In this document: one piece after another, positions 8,380 to 15,997 of the stretch | How the letters are laid out: every line of letters begins with the position of its first letter | How positions within the stretch are numbered: the stretch's first letter is position 1 | From: Palsa-1033 sp963735455 | GTDB taxonomy: Bacteria > Chloroflexota > Limnocylindria > Limnocylindrales > CSP1-4 | Direction: 5' to 3' | Assembly: GCA_963735455.1 (NCBI GenBank) | Contig: CAVTKZ010000003.1 | Location: 62,001 to 126,000 of the forward strand | Length of the DNA: 64,000 nucleotides | Program-made: the position numbers and the translations under genes | Notes under the pieces: generated by a model | The model's database searches: none | Seen by the model: only the letters and a program-made list of their open reading frames with translations | What the model was told of the DNA's origin: nothing

Positions 8380-8604
8380 GTGAAGCAGGCCGAGGAAGAG
8401 TCGTTCATTGATCTGATCGCCTGCGAGCGAGACTGCCGGACCTGCAGCTACGCCGCGGCGCTGGATTGCGACGGCAACTGCGGCATCTGCCCTCACAACG
8501 GCTACTGCCCCTGCGTGAACCCCGTTGTCGCCCGGAGCAAGACCGCCCTGCGGATCATCGAGCTCCGTCCGATCCTCCTCCAGGACGTCCAGGGCCGCGG
8601 CTAG
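8380..8604 (+). CDS. Small eight-cysteine protein, putative metal or Fe-S binder
   Basis: A 74-residue protein starting at GTG 8380 behind GAGAGAGGGAG. Cysteines lie at 15, 19, 22, 30, 34, 37, 43 and 45, giving two CX3CX2C units (CERDCRTC and CDGNCGIC) followed by CPC. The CX3CX2C spacing is that of radical-SAM clusters, but the protein is far too short for that fold; a two-cluster ferredoxin-like or zinc-binding role is possible. Its stop TAG shares a G with the prfB GTG (TAGTG), so the two are coupled. I do not recognise a family. Confidence 0.75.
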   Translation: MKQAEEESFIDLIACERDCRTCSYAAALDCDGNCGICPHNGYCPCVNPVVARSKTALRIIELRPILLQDVQGRG

Positions 8605-9732
8605 TGGAAGCTGCCGCGCTGCGGGACTTGACGGAGCGGATCCGGTCGACGTCGGGGCGTCTTTGACCTCGGCGCCAAGGAAGCACGCCTCGCCGAACTC
8701 GATCAGCTGACCCTCGCTCCCGGCTTCTGGGACGACGGAGGCACGGCCAAGAAGGTCCTCCGCGAAGCGGATGGGCTGCGCACCGAGATCGACACGTGGC
8801 GCCAGCTCGAGGCCCGGGCTACTTCCCTGTACGAGCTTGTTGACCTGCTCCAGGACTCACCCGACCCGGAGCTCGAAGCGGAGCTGGCGCGCGACGCCGA
8901 AGCGCTCCAGGTTGACTTCGAGCGGGAGCGGACCGCCCTCCTGTTCAGCGGTGAGTACGACGAGCGAGGGGCCCTGCTGATGATCAGCGCCGGGGCCGGC
9001 GGCACCGAGGCGACCGACTGGGCCGAGATGCTCCTCCGGATGTACCTGCGCTGGGCCGAGCGCCATCGCTTCCACACCGAGATCGTCGACCAGCAGGAAG
9101 GCGAGTCGGCCGGCCTCAAGAGCGTAACCCTGGCCGTCGAGGCGCGTCGGGCGTATGGCTGGCTGCGGGCCGAGCGCGGCGTCCACCGCCTGGTCCGGAT
9201 CAGCCCCTTCGACTCCCAGAACCGGCGCCAGACGACCTTTGCCCTGGTCGAGGTCCTGCCCGAGGTGGAGGAGGACGATCCCGACATCGAGCTCAACTGG
9301 GACGAGATCCGGGTCGACACGTATCGCTCCCAGGGCGCCGGCGGCCAGCACGTCAACAAGACCGACTCGGCGGTCCGCCTGACCCACCTGCCGACCAACA
9401 TCGTGGCCCAGAGCCAGAACGAGCGGTCGCAGACCCAGAACAAGGAGACCGCGATCAAGGTCCTCAAGGCCCGCCTCCTCGAGCGGCGCCTGGAGGAGAA
9501 GGAAGCCGAGCTGCGCGAGCTCAAGGGCGAGCACGTCACCGCCGGCTGGGGCAACCAGATCCGGAGCTACGTCCTGCATCCCTACCAAATGGTCAAGGAC
9601 CTCCGGACGGAGGTCGAGACGAGCAACACGGGAGCGGTCCTCGACGGCGACCTCGACACGTTCATGCAGGCCGAGCTCGAGCGCCTGGCGACCGGCGGAA
9701 CGCCCGAGGCAGCGTCCGAGCCGACCTCGTGA
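8604..9732 (+). CDS. prfB: Peptide chain release factor 2, with programmed +1 frameshift
   Basis: Releases peptides at UGA and UAA codons. Translation starts at GTG 8604, reads 20 codons to CTT TGA (8661-8666) and shifts +1 to continue at GAC 8665, ending at 9732 (about 375 residues). The CTT-TGA-C site is the classic RF2 autoregulatory signal: low RF2 lets the ribosome slip. The RF2-specific SPF motif (RISPFDSQ) and the catalytic GGQ (GAGGQHVNK) are both present. The start overlaps the stop of the Cys-rich gene and the stop overlaps the GTG of the GNAT gene, forming a tight operon. Confidence 0.97.
8651..8667 (+). other. RF2 programmed frameshift site
   Basis: The slippery CTT (8661-8663) is followed by in-frame TGA and then C, the strongest context for RF2-sensitive frameshifting. 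A GGGG run lies 3 nt upstream of the slippery codon, where other bacteria have an internal Shine-Dalgarno (AGGGGG), so the stimulator is present but weak. Confidence 0.9.
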
Positions 9733-10665
9733 TCGAGGTAACGATCAGGGCCGCCGCTGCGGACGATATCCAGACCTGCGCCGAGATCTGGCGCGAGAGC
9801 ATTAACGACTACACCGGCCGGCTCAACCAGCATCCGATCCCGGACGACCTGGGCCGGATCATCCGGCTCCATCGGCACCTGTTCGCCACCGATCCCGGAC
9901 TCTTCGTCGTCGCCGAGCGGGCGGGCCGGATCATCGGCTTCGCCGCGGCAGTCCGGCGCGAGCGGCTGTGGTACCTGTCGATGTGCTTCGTCCGCCCCCC
10001 TGAGCAGGGGCTCGGTCTCGGACGGCGGATGCTCGAGGCGATCCTGCCGCCGGCCGAGGACGGAGCATTCCTGGCCACCGCCACCGACAGCGCCCAGCCG
10101 ATCTCGAACGCCCTGTACAGCCGCTACGGGATCGTCCCCCGCCTGCCGCTCCTGTCGGTCAGCGGCTACCTGACCGTGCCGGAGGTCCTGCCCGACCTGC
10201 CCCTGGGCGTGGTCGCCGTGCCCTTCGAGACGCTTGCTGCCGGACCACCCGGCGGTCCGGGCCATGCCCAGCTGGCGAGCGTGGTGGATGCGCTGGACCA
10301 AGAGCTGCTGGGTGTCGCCCACCCCCAGGACCATCGCTTCCTGCGCCTCGAGGGCCGGCACGGCTTCCTGTACCGCGACGCGATCGGGGCCACGCTGGGC
10401 TACGGCTACGCCTGGGAGACCGGCCGGGTGGGTCCGGTCGCGGTTCGCGATGAGGCCCTCGCCGGGCCCGTGGTCAGCCACCTGCTGCGAGCGGTCGAGC
10501 CGCGCGGGGCCCAGGCGATCTGGCTGCCGGGAGCGGCGGCTGGGCGTCATCGAGCTGCTCCTGCGGGCGGGGCTGCGCTTCGAGGACTTCCCGATCCTGC
10601 TCGGCTGGAATCGGCCGTTCGCCGACTTCAGCCGCTACCTGCCGATCTCGCCAGGCCTCCTCTAG
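9729..10665 (+). CDS. GNAT-family acetyltransferase, one frameshift near 10530
   Basis: About 311 residues; the N-terminal half is a GNAT domain (GFAAAVRR, then the acetyl-CoA loop EQGLGLGRRM), and the second half (DHRFLRLEGRHGFLYRD, LGYGYAWETGRVGPVAV) looks like a second, degenerate GNAT fold. The GTG start overlaps the prfB stop. The frame is lost at CCGGGAG (10527-10533); removing one G restores the continuous sequence AIWLP-ERRLGVIELLLRAG to the stop at 10665. The homopolymer context makes an assembly error as likely as a mutation. Substrate unknown. Confidence 0.75.
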
Positions 10666-10701
10666 GACCGTCGTCGGACGGACAGGTCCGGGCGGGGGTG
10701 G

Positions 10702-10707
10702 TAGCCT
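10702..10707 (+). promoter_or_regulatory. -10 element TAGCCT for leaderless ftsE
   Basis: TAGCCT ends 6 nt before the only usable ftsE start codon (GTG 10714), with no Shine-Dalgarno sequence between them. It fits the TANNNT-N6-start pattern seen repeatedly in this window. Confidence 0.5.
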
Positions 10708-10713
10708 CCGGGC

Positions 10714-11500
10714 GTGGCTTCCCCGAACGCGGCCCCCGCCCGAGCCGCCGCGCGTTCGCTCCGAGACCAGCCGGCCGCCCACCTCGTCGGGGAGGGCCGC
10801 GACGACCAGGCCATCCTGGTCCTCCACGACGTCACCAAGACGTACCCCAACGGCAAGACCGCCCTGCGCGATGTCGACCTGGTCATCCCCGAGGGCGACT
10901 TCGTGTTCCTGGTGGGCGCCTCGGGCGCCGGCAAGTCGACCCTGATCAAGCTCCTGATCCGGGACGAGATCGCGACCCGCGGCGCCGTCATCCTCGACGG
11001 CCAGGACCTCGCCCGCCTCAACCGGCGGGAGGTGCCCCGGATCCGGCGCAAGATCGGGATCATCTTCCAGGACTTCAAGCTGCTGCCGACCAAGACGGTC
11101 CGCGAGAACGTCGGCTTCGCCCTCGAGGTCACCGGCACGTCCCGGCGCCTGATCGGGCCGGCCGTGGAACGGGTCCTGTCGCTCGTCGGCCTGACCGCCC
11201 AGGCGGCGCCAGCTACCGTCGCAGCTGTCGGGCGGCGAGCAGCAGCGCACGGCGATCGCCCGGGCCCTGGTCCACGACCCGCGCCTGATCATCGCCGACG
11301 AGCCGACCGGCAACCTGGACCCGCTGATCAGCTGGGAGATCATCCAGCTCCTGTCCCGGATCAACGAGCTCGGCGTGACGGTGCTGATGGCGACCCACAA
11401 CGCCGAGATCGTGACCGCCCTCCGCCGTCGGGTGGTGGCCCTCGAGGACGGCCGGATCACCCGCGACGAGCTCGGCGCCGCCTACCACCGCGAGGACTGA
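10714..11500 (+). CDS. ftsE: Cell-division ATP-binding protein FtsE, frameshifted near 11203
   Basis: ATPase of the FtsEX complex, which couples cytokinesis to peptidoglycan hydrolase activation. Walker A GASGAGKST, signature LSGGEQQR and Walker B LIIADEPTGN are present, but the first lies in one frame and the others in the next. Skipping one base in GGCGGCG (about 11202-11208) gives the normal AQARQLPSQLSGGEQQR. An N-terminal extension of about 33 residues (Ala/Arg-rich) precedes the usual VTKTYP start. ftsX follows 6 nt later. Since FtsE is usually conserved and the rest is intact, an insertion error in the assembly is the simpler explanation. Confidence 0.9.
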
Positions 11501-11506
11501 CCGAGC

Positions 11507-12394
11507 GTGCTGTCCTTCGTTGCGTTCAGCCTTCGGCGCGCCTGGCAGGGGTTCTGGCGGAATGCCGTGATGAGCATCGCGGCGACGGCCACGATGGTCC
11601 TGATGCTGGTCCTGCTGAGCGCCTTCTTCATCGTCCTGTCGGGCCTCGACGCCGGCCTCCAGTTCGTCGAGCAGAAGGTCGAGGTGGTGGCCGAGCTGCG
11701 CGACGACGCGCCCGACCTGAAGGTCGCCCAGCTCCGCCAGGACGTCGCCGCCCTGCCCGAGGTCGCCTCGGTCGAGTACATCGACAAGGCCCAGGCCCTG
11801 GCCGACTTCAAGCAGCGGATGGCCGAGCAGGGCCGCGAGGACCTGACCCAGTACCTCGACTCGAACCCGCTCCCGGCCACCCTCAACATCAAGCTCAAGG
11901 ACCCCCACCAGTTCGGGACCGTGGTCCAGGTCCTGCGCGCGCGGACCGACGTGGTGGGCACGGTCGAGGAGGTCCAGAGCCTGGTCGACCGGGTCCTGAC
12001 CGTCACCAACCTGCTCCGGACCGGCGGCCTGGTCCTGCTCGGCCTGGTCGGCCTGACCGTCCTGTTCATCATCGTCAACACGATCCGGCTGGCGGTGGTG
12101 GCCCGGGCCGAGGAGATCGAGATCATGCGCCTGGTGGGCGCCTCGGACGCGTTCATCCGCTGGCCGTTCATCTTCGAGGGCGCCCTCGTCGGCCTGCTCG
12201 GGGCGCTGATCACCCTGGTCCTGCTGGCCCTCGGGGCGTCGCCCCTGAGCAACGTGATGACCCGCTTCTTCGAGATCCTGCCCCTCGAGCTCGGCTCGCT
12301 GTCGCGCAACCTGACGATCATCGTCCTGGCCACGGGCATCGGCCTGGGCACGATCGGCTCGTGGGTCTCGGTCCGGAGCTACCTCCTCAAGTAG
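11507..12394 (+). CDS. ftsX: Cell-division protein FtsX
   Basis: Membrane partner of FtsE. The 295 residues show TM1 near 22-45, a periplasmic/extracellular domain of ~120 residues (VEVVAELRDDAPDLKV, PATLNIKLKDP), then three TM segments (about 170-195, 220-245, 263-288) in the FtsX/MacB arrangement with the conserved EIEIMRLVGASDAFIRWPFIFEG cytoplasmic segment. GTG start 6 nt after the ftsE stop. It and the downstream S41 protease resemble the ftsEX-ctpA order of many Gram-positive-type genomes. Confidence 0.95.
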   Translation: MLSFVAFSLRRAWQGFWRNAVMSIAATATMVLMLVLLSAFFIVLSGLDAGLQFVEQKVEVVAELRDDAPDLKVAQLRQDVAALPEVASVEYIDKAQALADFKQRMAEQGREDLTQYLDSNPLPATLNIKLKDPHQFGTVVQVLRARTDVVGTVEEVQSLVDRVLTVTNLLRTGGLVLLGLVGLTVLFIIVNTIRLAVVARAEEIEIMRLVGASDAFIRWPFIFEGALVGLLGALITLVLLALGASPLSNVMTRFFEILPLELGSLSRNLTIIVLATGIGLGTIGSWVSVRSYLLK

Positions 12395-12485
12395 CGCCGG
12401 CGTTCCGGGCCGGGCCGCGGTAGGCTGCCGATGCCCAAGCCCCACCGCTTCGGGGTCCGCGCGAACGCCAGCCAGGACCGCTCTG

Positions 12486-13778
12486 ATGATTCCGTCCCAG
12501 TCAACCCGGATCCGGCACCTGCCCTGGTACATCGCCCTGGTGGCGATCCTGGGCGGCGCGGGCCTCTTCCTGTCGGGCTTTGCCCTGGGCGCCCAGCGGG
12601 CGTCCACGCCGGGCACCCCGGCCAGCGCCCAGGAGGCGTTCCAGCCATTCTGGGACACGTTCAACTCGATCGAGAGCGACTACGCCCTCGACCCGGTCAG
12701 CCGCCAGGCCCTGGTCGAAGGGGCGATCAAGGGGATGATCGACGCCCTGGGCGACCCGTTCAGCCAGTACCTCAGCCCGAACGACTTCCAGAACACCCTG
12801 GAGAGCCTGGCCGGCACGTTCAGCGGGATCGGGGCGGTGATTCCCGCGACCTCGACCACGGACAACTCCGCCTGCACCACGCTGAGTGCGACCTGCACCC
12901 TGGCCGTGTCGAGCGTGATCCAGGGCGCTCCGGCCGATAAGGCCGGGATCCTGCCCGGCGACCGGATCGTGTCGATCGACGGCACGTCCCTGGCCGGCAG
13001 CGTCGATGACGCGGTGGCCAGGATCCGCGGGCCGAAGGGCACGACGGTCGTGCTGGGCATCGACCGGGGCGGCTCTACGACGCCGATCTCGATCTCGATC
13101 GTCCGCGACATCGTGGTCCAGAAGGAGGTTGAGACCCGCTCGCTGGCCAACGGCAGCGTGGGCTACATCCGGCTGGTTGGCTTCAGCGACAACTCGGCCC
13201 GTGACTTTGCGGCGGCGGTCAAGGCCGACGTCGCCGCCGGCCAGACCCGGCTGGTGGTCGACCTGCGCGGCAACGGCGGCGGCTACATCACCGCCGCCCA
13301 GTCCGTCGCCAGCCAGTTCCTGGGCGATGGGGTGATCTTCTACGAGCAGGGCGCCGACGGCGTCGAGACGGCCACCACCGCGACGGCCGGCGGGGCGGCG
13401 ACCGATCCCGCGATCAAGGTCGTGGTCCTGATGGACGGCAATACCGCTTCGGCCAGCGAGATCGTGGCCGGCGCCCTGCAGGCCCGGGGTCGGGCCCAGC
13501 TGATCGGCAGCCAGTCGTACGGCAAGGGCACGATCCAGGCCTTCCAGCAGCTGTCCGGGAACAGCGGCGGCTTCCGGCTCACGATCGCCAAGTGGCTGAC
13601 CCCCGCCAAGGTCTGGATCCACCACGTCGGCCTGACCCCCGATATCCCCGTCACCGTCCCCGCCAATACGCCGGCCGGCACGGACCCGGTCCTGGACCGG
13701 GCCCTCCAGGTGCTCGCCGCTGCACCGAGCGCGGCGACGCCGGCCCGACCCGGGCCCGCCTTCGGCCGCGCCGCCTGA
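12486..13778 (+). CDS. C-terminal processing peptidase (CtpA-like, S41 family)
   Basis: A 430-residue membrane-anchored protease. A hydrophobic segment (residues ~14-37) anchors or exports it; a short helical domain, a PDZ domain (SSVIQGAPADKAGILPGDRIVSIDG, ~140-215) and the S41 domain follow. The catalytic Ser is in NTASASEIVAG (S322/S324) and the Lys in GSQSYGKGTIQ (K347). The insertion between the N-terminal PDZ strands contains a CTTLSATC pair that could form a disulfide. ATG 12486 is preceded by a -10-like TAGGCT at 12421, giving a ~50-nt leader. The C-terminal tail is Ala/Pro-rich and runs into a 27-bp tandem duplication. Confidence 0.93.
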   Translation: MIPSQSTRIRHLPWYIALVAILGGAGLFLSGFALGAQRASTPGTPASAQEAFQPFWDTFNSIESDYALDPVSRQALVEGAIKGMIDALGDPFSQYLSPNDFQNTLESLAGTFSGIGAVIPATSTTDNSACTTLSATCTLAVSSVIQGAPADKAGILPGDRIVSIDGTSLAGSVDDAVARIRGPKGTTVVLGIDRGGSTTPISISIVRDIVVQKEVETRSLANGSVGYIRLVGFSDNSARDFAAAVKADVAAGQTRLVVDLRGNGGGYITAAQSVASQFLGDGVIFYEQGADGVETATTATAGGAATDPAIKVVVLMDGNTASASEIVAGALQARGRAQLIGSQSYGKGTIQAFQQLSGNSGGFRLTIAKWLTPAKVWIHHVGLTPDIPVTVPANTPAGTDPVLDRALQVLAAAPSAATPARPGPAFGRAA

Positions 13779-13826
13779 GCCGGCCCGACCTGGGCTGCCG
13801 CCTGAGCCGGCCCGACCCGGGCTGCC
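13773..13826. repeat. 27-bp tandem duplication over the ctpA stop codon
   Basis: Two near-identical 27-bp units (13773-13799 and 13800-13826, one C/T difference) begin with GCCTGAGCCGGCCC; the first contains the TGA stop of the S41 gene. This looks like a recent slippage duplication. Confidence 0.85.
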
Positions 13827-13868
13827 GCCACGTTGCGCGTCCGGCTCGGAGGCTGGTACCACCGGGTA

Positions 13869-13897
13869 TTGCGCTCGTCGCAACCTTCGGGTACGGT
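13869..13897 (+). promoter_or_regulatory. Promoter of the small-transcript candidate
   Basis: TTGCGC (13869-13874) and TACGGT (13892-13897) are separated by 17 bp, directing a start near 13904. The next long gene (smpB) is about 250 nt away and has a separate -10-like TACGAT at 14116. Confidence 0.55.
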
Positions 13898-13903
13898 TTC
13901 TTC

Positions 13904-14030
13904 GAGCGAAAGGAGGTGATGTGCAGTGTCTGAACGTCGTCGCTGCACCACCTCGCAGGAGATGACCGTCTAAGCGGACACCCTGCGGGTGGTGAAGCGT
14001 TTCGGGCGCCGGTCCGCAAGGACCGGCGTT
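13904..14030 (+). ncRNA. Candidate structured small transcript with hidden perfect Shine-Dalgarno
   Basis: AAAGGAGGTGAT (13909-13920) is fully complementary to a typical 16S rRNA 3' end. It is sequestered: GAGGTG (13913-13918) and GTGCAG (13921-13926) pair with CACCTC (13949-13954) and CTGCAC (13943-13948), leaving a 16-nt loop. A 15-codon reading frame (GTG 13926 to TAA 13973, MSERRRCTTSQEMTV) starts inside the hairpin. Two more hairpins follow: CACCC-TGC-GGGTG (13979-13991) and CGCCGGTCC-GCAA-GGACCGGCG (14007-14028), the latter a possible terminator with a GNRA loop. No family recognised. Confidence 0.5.
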
Positions 14031-14152
14031 CGTGTGCCCGGCCGGGAGCGAGGCCGGCCGAACGCCAACCAACCACCCCACCCGTTGCGAGATCGGCCCG
14101 ACGGCCGCAGCGGGGTACGATCCGCCGACCGTCATCACCGAAGGAGTCCGCC

Positions 14153-14617
14153 ATGGGCGAGGAGACCATCGCCCTCAACCGCCGAGCACGGCACCAGTTC
14201 ACGATCGACGATTCGTTCGAGGCCGGGATCGCCCTGACCGGGACCGAGATCAAGTCGGTCCGGGGCCACAAGGTGAACCTGTCCGACGCCTACGCCCGGA
14301 TCGACCGGGGCGAAATGTGGCTCTATGCCGCGCATATCGCCCCGTACGAGGGCGGCAACCGGATGAACCACGAGGCGAAGCGGACCCGCAAGCTGCTCGT
14401 CCATCGGGCCGAGCTGACCCAGCTGCTCTCGAAGACGAAGCAGAAGGGCCAGACCATGGTCCCCCTCCGGCTGTACATCAACGAGCGCGGCCGGGCCAAG
14501 GTCGAGATCGGCCTGGCCCGCGGCAAGCAGCTCTATGACCGCCGACGGGACATCGCCGAGCGCGATTCGCGGCGCGACGTGGCCCGCCAGCTGGCCGACG
14601 TCACCCGCGGCCGCTGA
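14153..14617 (+). CDS. smpB: SsrA-binding protein SmpB
   Basis: Binds tmRNA and delivers it to stalled ribosomes for trans-translation. The 154 residues carry the characteristic beta-barrel segments (NRRARHQFTIDDSFEAGIALTGTEIKSVR, VNLSDAYARIDRGEMWLYAAHIAPY) and the basic C-terminal tail (KQLYDRRRDIAERDSRRDVARQL). AAGGAG (14141-14146) lies 6 nt before the ATG; TACGAT at 14116-14121 is a candidate -10. The ssrA gene it serves lies 360 nt downstream on the same strand, separated by palindromic element 2. Confidence 0.97.
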   Translation: MGEETIALNRRARHQFTIDDSFEAGIALTGTEIKSVRGHKVNLSDAYARIDRGEMWLYAAHIAPYEGGNRMNHEAKRTRKLLVHRAELTQLLSKTKQKGQTMVPLRLYINERGRAKVEIGLARGKQLYDRRRDIAERDSRRDVARQLADVTRGR

Positions 14618-14652
14618 GGCCGGGCGCCGCGACAGCGGCGCTCCGCTGGGCC

Positions 14653-14929
14653 GGCTCTTGGCAGCGGGCCGTCGCGGGCCGCGTGCCCTCAAGGTTGGGA
14701 CGAATGTCGTTGGCAGACGCGCTAACCCGACTTCCCGGCGATTCCGGGGTCGCGACCCGCGTCCCGAGCCTCAGTCTGAGCACGAATTCGGCCTTCAACA
14801 CCATCGAAATGGGCTCCAGGAGCCCCAACAACCTGCGTAGTGCGTCCCATTGCGACATTCGTCCCAAAGTCGGGGGGACGGACGAGCATCGAGGGGCCCA
14901 AGGGCGGCAGGGCTCTTGGCAGCGGGCCG
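14653..14929. repeat. 19-bp direct repeat flanking palindromic element 2
   Basis: GGCTCTTGGCAGCGGGCCG occurs at 14653-14671 and again, identically, at 14911-14929. The second copy supplies the TTGGCA -35 box of the tmRNA promoter; the first has no -10 at the right distance. The 239 bp between them contain element 2. The layout resembles a target-site duplication, or an insertion that duplicated the promoter edge. Confidence 0.8.
14695..14867. repeat. 173-bp imperfect palindrome with 15-bp perfect ends (element 2 of 4)
   Basis: TTGGGACGAATGTCG (14695-14709) is perfectly inverted at 14853-14867; GACGCGCTA (14716-14724) faces TAGTGCGTC (14838-14846), both about centre 14781. It shares CGCGCTAACC (14718-14727) with element 4 (as GGTTAGCGCG, 54043-54052) and GACGCGC-TAAC with element 1. 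No gene is visible between smpB and ssrA. Confidence 0.8.
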
Positions 14930-14944
14930 GGCTTGTGGCATGAT
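14916..14944 (+). promoter_or_regulatory. tmRNA promoter
   Basis: TTGGCA (14916-14921), 17-bp spacer and CATGAT (14939-14944) with an extended TG at 14936-14937. The expected start near 14951 leaves about 26 nt to be trimmed (RNase P) to the mature tmRNA 5' end. Confidence 0.7.
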
Positions 14945-14976
14945 CCGCGTCCGTCGGACGCAGGTCCGGTGGCCGT

Positions 14977-15351
14977 GGGGATGCGTGGATTCGACAGGGT
15001 CCAGCTACCAGGGAACGCGAGCCGAGGATGTCGCTCTGGCCTCGTTAAAAGGCGACAAAACGAAGTAACTGGCAACCGCCAGCCTGCTCTCGCCCTCGCT
15101 GCTTAGGCAGTAAGGTGAGCGTGGAAGCAGCCTCCTCCTCGCGGGCTGTGGAAGCGTCATTCAGCGAGGATGCGAACGGTGCAATTGCCGCGTAGCGTCG
15201 TTCAAAGCCCGATCTAGGGACACGTGACTGGACCGGCCGGGAGCCTGCCGATGGGCGCCTGGTCGGTTGACGACAAATCATCGGACACGCTCGTAGTGGT
15301 CCCTGGCGAAGGGTCTTGGACGGGGAGTTCGACTCTCCCCCATCTCCACCA
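14977..15351 (+). ncRNA. ssrA: Transfer-messenger RNA (tmRNA)
   Basis: Rescues stalled ribosomes with SmpB. The 5' end GGGGATG pairs with CATCTCC before the encoded 3' CCA (15349-15351) to form the acceptor stem. GGATTCGACAGGG near the 5' end and GAGTTCGACTCTCCCC near the 3' end are the tRNA-like domain hallmarks. The tag reading frame is most likely GGC 15071 to TAG 15106, encoding GNRQPALALAA, with GTAACT as the upstream resume-determinant. Length 375 nt. The 3' 74 nt are overlapped on the other strand by the end of marR. Confidence 0.95.
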
Positions 15352-15898
15352 ATTCAGCGTCAGCGGTGCGCGGCTGGCTGGGATGGCGCCGCTCCGCGGC
15401 CGGGTCAAGCTCCCGGAACGGTGCTGACAGCAGCAACTTGCGGAGCAACCCGGCGAGCTGTTCGCGCTCTCCCGCATTCAGCACCCCGAGGAGCCGCTGC
15501 TCGTTTTCGAGGTGGTCCACGACCGCGGCGTCGACCAGCTCCCGGCCTTGCTGGGTCAGCCCCACCAGGCGTCCGCGTCGGTCAGCGGGATCGGGCAGGC
15601 GCTCGACCATGCCCATTGCCTCGAGACGATCCAGGCGGTTGGTCATGGCCCCCGACGAGAGGATGACCGAGCTGAACAGGCTTGTCGGGTTCATCCGGAA
15701 GGGTGGTCCCGCTCGGCGCAGGTCGGCGAGCACGAGGTATTCGCCGAACGAGATCCCGTAGCGCGCAAAGACCCGGGCGAAGCTGATGCCCTGCAGCAAT
15801 GACAGCCGGGTTACGCGTTGGAGGGTCTCGGTCGGCGAAACATCGAGCTCGGGGCGCTCGCGACTCCACTGTTCGACGATCCGGTCGATCTCATCCAT
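15278..15898 (-). CDS. MarR-family transcriptional regulator
   Basis: A 206-residue winged-helix repressor-like protein. The DNA-binding region is visible in FGEYLVLADLRRAG, LFSSVILSSGAMTNRLDRLEAMGMVERLPDPADRRGRLVGLTQQGRELV. ATG 15898 is preceded by TATACT at only 6 nt, so the mRNA is predicted to be leaderless. It is divergent from an aldo/keto reductase with which it shares a short promoter-operator region; autoregulation and control of the reductase are likely. Its last ~25 codons run antisense through the 3' end of tmRNA; that tail (RTPRPRPFARDHYERVR) is unlike a conserved MarR tail and an earlier stop may be ancestral. Confidence 0.9.
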   Translation of the reverse strand: MDEIDRIVEQWSRERPELDVSPTETLQRVTRLSLLQGISFARVFARYGISFGEYLVLADLRRAGPPFRMNPTSLFSSVILSSGAMTNRLDRLEAMGMVERLPDPADRRGRLVGLTQQGRELVDAAVVDHLENEQRLLGVLNAGEREQLAGLLRKLLLSAPFRELDPAAERRHPSQPRTADAELVEMGESRTPRPRPFARDHYERVR

Positions 15899-15904
15899 GC
15901 CCCG

Positions 15905-15957
15905 AGTATATCTCGATATCAAAACTCTTGACATCGTGCCTTCGTCTGAAGTATCTT
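15905..15957. promoter_or_regulatory. Divergent marR / aldo-keto reductase promoters with MarR-type dyads
   Basis: On the plus strand TTGACA (15928-15933), 18 bp, TATCTT (15952-15957) drive the reductase. On the minus strand TATACT (15910-15905) serves marR. The dyad ATATC-TC-GATAT (15908-15919) overlaps the marR -10, and GAAG-TAT-CTTC (15948-15958) overlaps the reductase -10. MarR proteins commonly bind such sites and inducers release them. Confidence 0.65.
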
Positions 15958-15997
15958 CACATCGAGACACACATCAGGCACCGAAGGAGGCTGGAAG

